The position numbers were made by a program, and so were the translations under genes. A DNA stretch of 64,000 nt from Kutzneria buriramensis. GTDB taxonomy: Bacteria > Actinomycetota > Actinomycetes > Mycobacteriales > Pseudonocardiaceae. Numbering within the stretch: the stretch's first letter is position 1; every line of letters begins with the position of its first letter. The stretch is from contig NZ_QUNO01000015.1 in assembly GCF_003387475.1 (NCBI RefSeq), forward strand, positions 124,001 to 188,000, given 5' to 3'. Positions 1 through 12,000 of this stretch are shown piece by piece. Below the pieces are notes generated by a model that was not told where the DNA came from, did no database searches, and saw only the letters and a list, made by a program, of their open reading frames with translations.

Positions 1-2
1 CG

Positions 3-3000
3 GACACCGCTGCCCACAACCTGGGCGGCGGTCCGCGGACCACCAGCACCACCAGCACCGACACCGGTGGCCCGGCCCGTGGTCCGCAGGAGCAGCCGCA
101 CACCCAGCAGCAGTCCACGCCGCCGCCGATGATGGGCGGTCAGCAGCACGACGCCCCGGCCACCGACAACCGTGGCAACAACACCAGCAACACCGGCGGC
201 GACCGCGGCGTCAGCAACACCCCGCCGCCCAGCCGTGGCACCACGACGACCAACACCCCCACACAGTCGTCGCCGACCCCGGCGCCTCGCGGCACGGACC
301 GTCCGGTCACCGTCGACAACACGCCGAAGGTCGACGCCCCGAAGATCAACACCGAGAGCGGCCTGCCCCGGGACAACACCCCGAGCACCACTCACGAGAA
401 CACCACCACCACCACCACGCACGAGCCGGCCACCCAGCAGGCGCCGCCGGTCCAGCACACCCCGCCCGCCGAGTCCACCCCGCCGGCCCAGCACACTCCG
501 CCGGCCGAACACATGCCGGTGACCGACAACACCCCGGTCACCCAGCACACTCCGTCGGCCGAGCACACCCCGGCCGCGCCGACGGCGCCGCACGAAACGG
601 CCGTCCCGCACGACAACACGACCACCAACCAGCCGGCCCCGCACGACTCCACCCAGAACCCGCCGCGCCAGGTCTCGAACCAGCAGCCGATCCCGCACGA
701 CGAGCCGGTCACGGCCAAGGACAACACGCCGGCCCCGCACCAGAACGAGGCCGTCCCGCCGCCGATGATGGGCGGCGGCCAGCCGCACGAGGCGCCGGCC
801 GGCAACTCGCGCGGCGGCGGCAACAACGAGCGTGGCGCGACGGTGGACTCCGGGCCGAAGCCGCGTGTCGGCGACCGGACCGACACCGGCCCGCAGACCC
901 GCACCGAGGACCCGACCCGCAAGCCGCCGTCGGAGCGGGGCGCCGGCCGGTCCAACGACCCGATGCCGCGGCCGAAGACCGAGCACGACGGCGGTGTGAC
1001 GCCGAAGCCGAAGTCGCCGACGACCACCGGCGGCGTCAAGAGCCACGAGTCCACCGCGGCCCCGGTGGCGGAGAAGGGGCCGGCGACCAAGGGCCCCGAC
1101 ACGAAGGCCCCGGAGACCAAGACCCCGGAGACCAAGGCTCCGGAGACCAAGGCTCCGGAGACCAAGGCTCCGGAGGCGAAGGACCCGGAGAACAAGGGCC
1201 CCGAGAACAACACGCCCAAGGACGATGACACCGCCCCGATCAAGCAGCCGATCAAACGCGTCTCCGACGACGAGAGCTGGCGCCACAGCGAGGCGCAGAC
1301 CGCGGACTGGATGGTCCCGAAGAACCCGCTGCACAACGACCAGTGGTCGCACCTGCGCGGCACGCCGGCGTACGAGAACGCCAAGGCGACGGTCAAGGTG
1401 GAACGACCGGCGTTCCTGACCAACTCCAAGGTCGAGATCACCGACGTGAACCGGCGGAAGTACGACGACCCGCCGGCGGCCAAGGACGACACCACCACCG
1501 GCGGCGACAAGACCCCGCAGCCCAAGGACGCCGGCACCAGCACGCCGAAGGACGCGAAGGACGCGAAGGACGCGGCCAACACCAAGACCCCGCCCAAGGA
1601 CGACGAGGGCCCCAAGGCCACGATCGTCCAGGAGAAGGGTCCGAAGATCACGCTGAACGCCGAGCTCGCGCCGACGACCTACGACGTGCGGCGGCTGGAG
1701 ATCGAGCCGGGCAAGTGGGTCAAGGAGTTCACCGTCAAGGTGCACCTCGACGTCCCGCCGGGCACCCCGCCGCACCTGGTCGACAACATCCAGAAGGGCA
1801 TGCAGCGCGGCGTCGACCGCTTCTACAACCAGGGCAACCGGCTGCCCAGCGGCGACCAGTTGCACGTGCGGGCCGAGTTCGTGCCCAAGGGCGGCGGCGA
1901 GCACGTCACCGTGCAGGGGCTGCCCGACGGCGCGCGGGCCCACCAGCTCGGCTGGACCTCCCAGGACACCGACCACACCCTGGCCCACGAGCTGGGCCAC
2001 ACCCTGGGCTTCTACGACCACTACAAGAACGACATGGTCGTGTTCCAGGACAAGGCGCACGGCTCGCAGCACCAGGGCTTCGACCCGAAGACGAAGACCA
2101 AGCACGACGTCGCCCCCGTGCAGAACCGGGTCGTGTCCGACACGGACAAGGGCATGATGACCAACGGCCTGTACCGGGCCGACGCGGCGATCAACCCGCG
2201 CGAACTCTGGCTGCTGGAACGGCATCTGGACCACTCGGGCGCGATCGTCCGGGACACCCACTGGCAGGACCTGCACGGCGGCAAGCAGCCCAACCTCGGC
2301 CCCTCGGTGTACGACCGGGCCGCGAACGGCGACGGCCACGCGCTGACCCAGCTCGCGGACGAGGGCAACCGCGAGGCCATGACCACGCTGACGAACCTGG
2401 CCCGCAACGGCGATCCGGGCGCGCACCAGGCCCTGGTCGACCTGGCCGACAAGGGCCACGTGCACGCGCTGGACGGGCTGGTCCGGGCCGGCGACAACAA
2501 CCAGTACGGCTCGATGGCCAACCGCCGGCCGATCGACGTGCTGGACGAGCTCGCGCACCGCAGCCCCGGCCCGCACGAGGTGGCCCAGTCGCTGCTCAAG
2601 CAGCTGGGGCACGACAACAACGTGCCGGCGCTGGAGGCGTTCGCCAAGCGCGGCGACAACAGCGCGCACGACACGCTGGTGCAGCTGGGCGGCCACGGCA
2701 ACAACGACGCCGTGCGCGGCTTCGTCGACCGCGGCGACGTCAGCGCGCTGGACAAGATCCACGGCCTCGGCAACCAGGCCGGCTACGACGGCATCAAACA
2801 CCTTGCCGGGCAAGGAAACGTGCCGGCGGTCGACCACCTGGGCAACCACGGCGACGTCAAGAGCCTGGTGGACGCGAGCAAGAACAACTCGCTGCCGGCC
2901 TACGACAAGGTGAAACAGTTCGCCGACCAGGGCAACCACGAGGCCATCAACCACGTCGCCGAGAAGCACGACGTGCCGAAGCTGGTGGACCTGGCGGCCA

Positions 3001-6000
3001 ACCACAAGCACCAGCAGGCCTACGACAACCTCCGGCAGTTGGCCGTCGACAAGCACCAGCCGGCGGTGGACGCGCTGGTGCACGGCAACGACGTCAGCGG
3101 CCTGCGGCACGTGGCCGAGCAGGGCAACATGTCCGGCTACGACGGCATCAAGCACCTGGCCGGTCAGGGCAACCAGGACGCGCTGAACCTGGTCCGGGAC
3201 GCGGGCGACGTCAACACGCTCAACGACCTGGCCAACAAGGGCGTCGCCAACTCCGGGTCCGCGCTGCGGCAGCTGGCGGCCAACGGCAACCACGACGCCG
3301 TGAACTCGCTGGCCAACCTGAAGGACCACGACGGCCTGTCGGACCTGGCCCGCAACGGCAACAACCAGGCCGGCCAGCACCTGCTGCAGATGGCCAACGG
3401 CGGCGACCACAAGGCCATCCAGGCCCTGGCCAACGCCGGCCACCAGGACGCGATCAACTACCTGAACCAGCAGTCCGGCGCCAACCAGGGCGGCGGGCAC
3501 CACGCGAGCGGCGCCCCGTCGACCAACTTCCACGTGCCGGGCGCCTTCGACCCGCAGCCGGCGGTCGGACACCACGGCGATGCGCCCGAGAACCGGCCGA
3601 TGCAGCCGCACCAGCCGAACATGGACGGTATCGGGCTGGTCGAGTCGGTGCTGCGCAGTTCGGCGTTCCAGCACGCGCCGGTCGAGCACGCGTCGCCGTT
3701 CGTCGGCCGCGGCGACGTGAAGTCGGCCACCGACACCGTGCTGAACAAGATCCAGCAGGACCCGAACCGCTTCACCTTCCCGGGCTTGGACTCGCGGGGC
3801 ATCTCGAACTGGGCCTCGCAGCACGTGGACCAGCGTTCGCTGGAGAAGCTCGCGCCGGACCTGGAGCCGCACCAGCCCGGTCTCAGCAACGAGGCCAAGG
3901 TGCAGCAGTGGCGTTCGGCGCTGGCCAACGACCTCGCCGCGCCGTCGGCGAAGCGCTGGCAGGTCGTGCGGGCCGCCGCTGACGGCCCGAACATGTCCAA
4001 GGGGGACCACGAGGTCCTCGACCACGTCACGAAGTCGGTGACGGACCATGGGGCGCTGCCGTCGTCGGCCGACCTGGTCACGAAGGGCCTGCAGACCCCG
4101 TCGTGGCACGACTCGCACGTCGGCCAGCACCTGCCCGACGCGGTGGCGCACGGGCTGGACGTGCACCTGGTCGTCGACAAGAACGGCGAGCAGACCCACC
4201 ACGGGCCGGACGGCGCGCCGCAGGTCGACATCCGCTCGCACGACAACCAGTACTCCGCGCTGGGCGAGCCCAACCGGCAGGAACTGCTCAACGGCATGAA
4301 GGCCTGGCTCGGCGGCAAGAGCACCGAGCAGGTCGGCCACGACGTCGCCGACCTCGTGCACGGCCGCCAGGACGAGGGCCTGTACAACCTCACGCAGCGG
4401 ATGCAGAAGCTCAAGATCGCGGCCAACCACCCCGGCGGCCCGCAGGAGTACATGCACGACCTGATGGACCGGTCGGCCGACCTGCAGAACCGGATCCACC
4501 AGGAGCGCTCGGCCACCACCTGGAAGCCCGACCTGCTGCAGACGCCCCAGGAGCGGGCCGAGACGGCCCAGCACAAGGCCAACATCGACCAGCTCGACGC
4601 GCTGCTCAAGGACAACGACAAGCAGATCGCCGACCTGAAGGCGGCCGGGCCCGAGCTCGGCATGATGCACGTCGTCGACAAGTACGTGGCCGGTGAGCAG
4701 GCCGACGGGCTCGCGCACCTCACGCCCAACGCCCTCAACCAGATCGGCGACCACCTGAACCGGCAGATCGCCGACGCCCAGCGGGCCGGGTTCGACACCT
4801 CGCAGCTGCAGAAGCTGCAGGACCGCGTGCAGAACGAGCCGGCGGTGCGCCGCGTGCTGGCCCAGGCCTCGCTGCGCGGCCTCGACGGGCTGAAGTCCAG
4901 CTACGACGACGCGCGGGAGGCACTGGACAACTACCGCGAGGGCAAGTCGGCCAACACCGGCATCAACGGCTTCCTGAACCGGCTGTTCGGCGCCACCCCG
5001 GACCACACCGACTTCGACGCGAAGATCCGCGAGGCCCAGGACCTGGTCGACCAGCACGGCCGCGACCTGGAGCTGGCCAACCACCCCGACTACCGCAACC
5101 GCTTCGACCGCGCGGCCGACCTGCACCAGAAGATGCAGAACATCCAGCGCATCCAGGAGAACGTGCAGGCGTCCACGGACCGCCGGCATGCGATCGAGGC
5201 CCAGCTGCGAGAGGCCCAGCAGCGCCGCTACGCCGCGGAGCAGACCGTCCGGGACGCCCAGGCGGAGCAGGAGTTCGGCCAGCACTCGTCGCACGACAAC
5301 AACTCCGACCTGTACGCGCCGCACGACGACGCCGGTTCGGACCTGCACGGGCCGCGCGATTCCGACTCGGGCCTGTACGCGCCGCACGAGGAATTCCAGC
5401 CGCACCAGGAGTTCCAGCCGCACGACGACGCGTCCAGCGTCCACTCGCACGACGCCGACCCCCACGCGCCGCAGATCACCCCGCGGCAGGCGCATTCCGC
5501 CTTCAAGGCCTCGCTGTTCGGCAAGAGCGGGGACGAGCTGCGGAACCTGGCCGACGAGCACCAGCACGACCCGGACCGGCTGCACGAGATCCGGGAAATG
5601 CAGCGGTACCAGGAGATCGCGAACAAGGACGGCGGCATCGAGCAGCACGTCCGCGATCTGCACAAGGAGATCGACGAGACGCACCGCCAGGTCAACGACC
5701 TGAAGCGGGTGACGGACGCGCTGCCGGACGCGTGGAAGTCCGACCTGACGCGCCGCAACCAGGAGGAGCGGCAGGCCGAGCAGCAGCGACTGACGCGGCA
5801 CGAGCAGAACCTCACCCAGGAGCTGCGCCGGCTGGAGCACGACCAGACCGAGGCGCTGACGGCCTACGCCATGCACCTGCCGGACGACCCGCGGGCGCCG
5901 GGCTGGGAACGCTTGTCGCCCAACGACATCGCGCGCATCGAGGACCACGTCGAGAGCCTGATCCACGACGCGCGCCTCGGCGGGTACGAGCCCGAGCACC

Positions 6001-9000
6001 TGGACCGGCTGTACGGCACGGTGCGGGACATCCGGATCGGCGACGAGGGCGGCGCGCACATCCCGGCCGACGAGGTCCACACGCCGTCCGAGCACGAGCC
6101 CACGCCGTCGGAACACGAGCCGGAGCCGACGCCGTCCGAGCACGGCCAGGAGCAGGCACCGCACGAGCCGGCGCCCCAGCCCCGGCCTGAGCCGCGGCAG
6201 CCGTTCATGCGGCAGGAGCCGCCGACGCGGTCCGCCGCGCCGGACCTGGACATGGTGGTGCCCGGCGGTTTCGGCCCGGTGCACGAGGGGACGCCGCTGC
6301 GGTCGTTCGAGGCGTCGCTGTACGGCCTGGACCGCAACTCGTTGCACGACATGCAGCAGACGTACTCCCGCGACCCGGAGCGCTCGGCCGCGGTGCAGAG
6401 GATGCTGGACCTGGACCGCGACGCCGGGCGGCCGGACGTCTACGACCGCCGCCTGCAGACCGCCGAGCGGGGGCTGGCCGACGCGCAGGCCCGCCGCGAC
6501 CGGTGGTCGGCATCGGACCTGGTGCCCAACGCGGTCAAGACCCAGCGGATGATCGACGAGCACGCGGCCCGCCAGGCGCAGAACGACCGCCGCGTGCAGT
6601 ACTACGAGGACCGCATCGCGCAGCTCCGGAACGACCGCGACGCGGCGCTGACCGTGCACGCGCTGCGGCTGCCGGACGACCCGACCGCCCATGGCTGGCG
6701 CAGCTTCAGCGACTCCGACCTGGACGCCGTCCGCAGCCACGTCGAGCAGCAGATCGAGCACGCGCAGCAGGGCGGCCACCCGACCGAGCACCTGCAGAAC
6801 TTCCTGGACTTCACGCAGCAGTTGCAGCACGGCGGCGACCACGTCCCGGCGCCCACCGGCTACGAGGGCGTCAAGCACCTGGCCGGCCAGGGCGACCAGA
6901 ACGCGCTGCACCAGGTCCGCGACGCGGGCGACGTCAACACCTTGCGCGACCTGGCCGACCGGGGCGTCGACGGCGCCAACACGGCGCTGCGCGACCTGGC
7001 CGGCAACGGCAACCGGGACGCCATCCGCTCGCTGTCGGACCTCAACGACCTGGACGGGCTGTCCCACCTGGCCCACAACGGCAACGCGCTTGCCACCGAG
7101 CACCTGGTCCAGAAGGTGGAGGGCGGCGACCGGAACGCCCTGCACGCATTGGCCGACGCCGGCCACCAGCAGGCGATCGACGAGGTGCACCGGCAGGCCG
7201 GCATCGAGGACCCGGCGGCGGGGCACCACTCGACCAGCGCCCCGATGACCCAGCACGGCAACGAGTTCCGCATGCCGGGCGCCTTCGACCCGGAGCCCTC
7301 GGGCAACCACCACGAGGAAGCGCCGCCGGCGCCGCCCAAGCAGGCGCACCAGCAGAGCCTGGAGGGCAACGGGCTCGTCGAGTCGATCCTGCGCAGCTCG
7401 GCCATGCAGCACGTGGAAACCGAGCACTCCTCGCCGTTGGGCAGTCGGGAAGCGCTCGACGCCGCCACGAACTCGGTGCTGGACAAGGTCAACCAGAACC
7501 CGCACCAGTTCGAGTACGAGGGTCTCAGCGCGCAGGGACTCTCGCGGTGGGCCGCGGACCACGTCGGCGAGGGCACGCTGGAGAAGTTCGCCCCCGACCT
7601 GGAGCCGCGGCAGCAGGGCCTCAGCCACGACGCCAAGATGCAGCAGTGGCGGTCGGCGCTGGCCGACGACCTGGCCGGCGGCTCGCAGCGGCGGTGGCCG
7701 ATCGTGCGGTCGGCGCTGCACAACGAGCCCCTGCGCCCGGGCGACCACGAGCTGGTGGACCACATCGCCAACTCCGTCAAGGAGCACGGCGCCCTGCCGA
7801 CCTCGGCCGACCTGGTCAGCAAGGGCCTGCAGACCCCGTCGTGGCACGACTCGCACGTCGGCGAGCACCTGCCCAGCACCGTGGCCGACGCGCTCGGCCT
7901 GCACGTCGTCGTCGACCACAACGGCGAGCTGACCCACCACGGCCCGGAAACCGCGCCACCGGTGGAGATCCAGTCGCACGACGGCCACTACTCCGCGCTC
8001 GGCGAGCAGACCCGCCAGGAGATGCTCGACGGCATGGAGGCGTGGCTCAGCGGCAAGTCCGTCGACGAGGTCGCGCACACCTTCGACGACGTCCTCGAGG
8101 GCAACGACCGGGCGGTGTCCGACGTCGCGCAGCAGACGCACCTGCTCAAGAAGGCGGCCGCCCACCCGGACGGTCCGCAGGGGTACAGGAAGGTTCTCCA
8201 GGACCGGGCCGCGAACCTCGAAAGCCGGCTCAAGGACGCGCAGTCCAAGGCCACCTGGAAGCCCAAGGCGCTGCGCAGCGCCGCCGAGGAAGCGGCCGAG
8301 ACCAAGCGCAGGACGGAGGTCCAGCTACTCGAACACCGCCTCAACACCGCCAGGCAGCAGATCGCCCACCTGGACGCCAACCACAACAAGGCGCGCGTGA
8401 CGCACCTTGTCGACCGGTACGTGGCCGGCCCCAACGCCGACGGGCTGAAGAAGTTCAAGCACCCGGCGCTCGGCCAGCTCGAAGAGCACCTGGCCAAGCA
8501 GATCTCGGACGCCGAGCGGGCCGGCTTCGACCCTTCGGACCTGCGCAAGCTGCACGAGCGGGTGCAGAACGAGCCGGCGGTGCGCCGGGCCTGGGTCCAG
8601 GTCGCCCGGGAGGGCGTCGACGCGCTGCGGAGCGCGTTGGACGAGGCGAAGCAGACGGTGGAGCGCTACGAGCTCGGCTTCGCGCAGCGCGAGAGCCTCG
8701 GCTACCGTGCGCGGAACCTGTTCGGGCCGACCGAGGATCTCGCCCCGCACCGTGCGGCCATGGGCGAGGCCAAGGACTTGGTGAACAAGCTCGAACACAC
8801 GCTGTCGCTGACGGAGCACGACGACTACCGCGACCGCTTCGCCGGCGCCTCGAAGTTGAACGACGGGATCCAGAAGTTCGATCGCTTCACCGACGGCCTC
8901 GCGGAGCGCCAGCAGCGCCGTGACGCCCAGTTCCAGCAGCAGATCAGCCACAGCAGCCTCACGGACGGGCAGGCGCATCGGCCCGGCGACCTCCCGCACC

Positions 9001-12000
9001 TCACCGCGGAGGAGAACCACGCGGCGTTCAAGGCCTCGCTGCACGGCATGAGCGCCGACCAGCTGCGGGAGCAGGCCGAGTCGTGGCGCGGCAATCAGGA
9101 GCGGACCGACGAGATCGAGCGGATGAGCCGCTATCAGGACGGCGGTCTCGAACACCACCTGGGCGACCTCACGCGCGAGCTCGACGAGAAGCGCAAGCAG
9201 CTCGATGACCTCTACCAGGCCCAGGACGTGCGGCCGGACGAGTCGCAGACCGAGCGGGAGCAGGCGCAGCACCGCGAGGACCAGGAGCGGCTCGCACAGC
9301 ATCAGCGCGAGCTCGCCGACGAGGTGCGGCGGCTGGAGTCGCAGCGCGCCGACGCCCTCACGGCGTACGCGCTGCAGCAGCCGGACGACCCGAAGGCGCC
9401 CGGCTGGCGGAAGCTGTCGAACGACGATCTGGTGGCCGTCGAGGACCACGTCAACGACCTGATGCACGACGCGCGCCTGGGCGGGCACCCGACCGATCGC
9501 CTGTACGGGGTGTACAACCAGGTGCGGGACCTCCAGCTCGAGGGTTCGGCCCCCGCGCACTCGATGTTCGACAGCCCGGCCCACGAGCCGACGCCGCCGC
9601 CGGGGCCGTTCATGCGGCAGGATCCGTCGCCGCACAACGGGACCCCGGGCGTGGACCACCTCATGCCCGGCAGCATCGGCGCCGTCCACGAGGAGCGGTC
9701 GCTGCGGTCGTTCGAGTCCTCGCTGTACGGTCTGGACCACAACGCGCTGAGCGACCTGCGGCAGGCGTACGCCGGGGATCCGGAGCGGTCGACCGCGGTC
9801 CAGCGGATGATCGACCTCAACCGCCAGTCCGGGCGGCCCGAGGTCTTCGACAACCAGGTGCGGGCGGTCGAGCGGGGCCTGGCCGACGCGCAGGCCCGCC
9901 GCGACGGGCAGGCCAACCCCGGGCCGACGGCCAACCGCTGGGTGCAGCAGCACGAGGAGCGCCTCGCCGAGGTCAACCACGACCGCGCCACCGCGCTGAC
10001 CATACAGGCGATGCGGCACCCGGAGGACCCGACCGCGCCGGCCTGGCGGGACATGAGCGACGCCGATCTGCAGACCGTGCACGACCACGCGCGGCAGCAG
10101 ATCGAGCCGGCGCGGCAGGGCGGGCACCCGACCGACCACCTGCAGAAGTTCACGGACTTCACCGGGGACCTGCTCAAGGACCGGGGTTACGAGGACCTGC
10201 ACCCGAACCACGGGCCGGAGTCGACGCCCGCGCCCGAGCCGAAGCCGCAGCCGTTCATGCGGCCGGGACCGTCGACGCGGTCCGAGGGCCAGGACATGGA
10301 CATGGTCGTGCCCGGCGGGTTCGCCCCGGTGCACGAGGGGACGCCGCTGCGGTCGTTCGAGTCGTCGCTGTACGGCCTGGACCACAACGCGCTGACCGAG
10401 ATGCAGCAGATGCACGCCCACGATCCGGAGCGGTCGGCCGCGATCCAGAAGATGATCGACCTCGACCGGATCGCCGGGCGGCCGGACCTGTTCGACCGCC
10501 GGGTGCGGGCCGCCGAGGAGGGCCTGGCCGACGCCAAGGCCCGCCGCGACGAGCGGTCGGCGCCGGGTCGGTTCGGCGACGCGTTCACGTCCAAGGCCGC
10601 GCGCGAGGAGCGGGAGGCCCGTCGGGAGGCGGACGACCGCCAGGTGCAGTTCCTGGAGAACCGCCTGGCCCAGCTCCGCGGCGACCGCGACGCGGCGATC
10701 ACCCTCCATGCGCTGCGGGAGGAGGACGATCCGGCCTCGTACGGCTGGCGGGGCTACGACGAGACCGACCTGAAGACCGTGCACGACCATGTGCAGCAAC
10801 AGATCGAGCACGCGCGGGAGGGCGGCCACCCGACCGAGCACCTTCAGAAGTTCGTGGACTTCACCGAACAGGTGGGCCGCGATCGGGGCTACGAGGACCT
10901 GAACACCCCGCGCAACGGCGCCGATCACCACGAGGCGGGCCACGAACCGGCGCCCGTGCGGCGGGTCGAGCCGAGGCCGCAGCCGTTCATGCGGCAGGAG
11001 CCGCCGACGCGGTCCACCGCGCCGGACCTGGACATGGTGGTGCCCGGCGGTTTCGGCCCGGTGCACCACGGCACACCGTTGCGGTCGTTCGAGGCCTCGC
11101 TGTACGGCCTGGACAGCCGCACGTTGCACGACATGCACCAGACCCATGCCCGCGACCCGGAGCGGTCGGCCGCGATCCAGAAGATGATCGACGCCTCGCA
11201 GCACGCGGCCCGGCCCGACATCGTCGACCAGCGGGTGCGGATGGTCGAGGACCGGCTGGCCGACGTGCGGGCCCAGCGTGACCAGCGATCCGTGTCGGAC
11301 CTGTTCCGGCCGGACGAGCAGGCCAACCGGCGGCAGGCGGCCGACCGCGAGGTGCAGCGCCTCGAGGACCGTCTGACCCAGCTCAGGAACGAGCGCGACA
11401 CGGCGATCACCGTGCACGCGCTGCGGCAGGAGAACGACCTGACCGCGCGCAGCTGGCAGGGCTACGGCGACGCCGATCTCCGGACCGTGCACGACCATGT
11501 GCAGCAGCAGATCGAGCACGCGCGCGAGGGCGGCCACTCGACCGAGCACCTGCAGAAGTTCGTGGACTTCACGCAGCAGCTGATCGATCACCGGGCCGGT
11601 CATGACACGGCGCAGGAGCACGTCCCGGCCGAGCACCGGCCGGCCCCGGCGCCGGCGCTCGCGCCGCACGAGCCCTACAACTCGCCGGACGAGCTGCTCG
11701 CCGACCTGCACGCCGACTCCGTGGGCCACGGCCCCGCCTCGGCGCACGCCCCGCTGCTCGGGCCGGACCTGTTCGGCCTGCACCAGGCCCAAGAGCCGCC
11801 GTCGTTCATGGCCGGCCACGACCACCGCAACCTGACCGCCGGCCAGTCGATGCAGTTCGTGGAAATGCTCGACATGACCAAGGGCTACCAGCTCGAGCAC
11901 GAGCACATGGACCCGAACGGCGAGCACCTGTGGGACAACTCCGACTGGACGATCCCGCACGAGCGGGGCGACGACCAGCTCCACTCGTGGGCGCCGGCCG

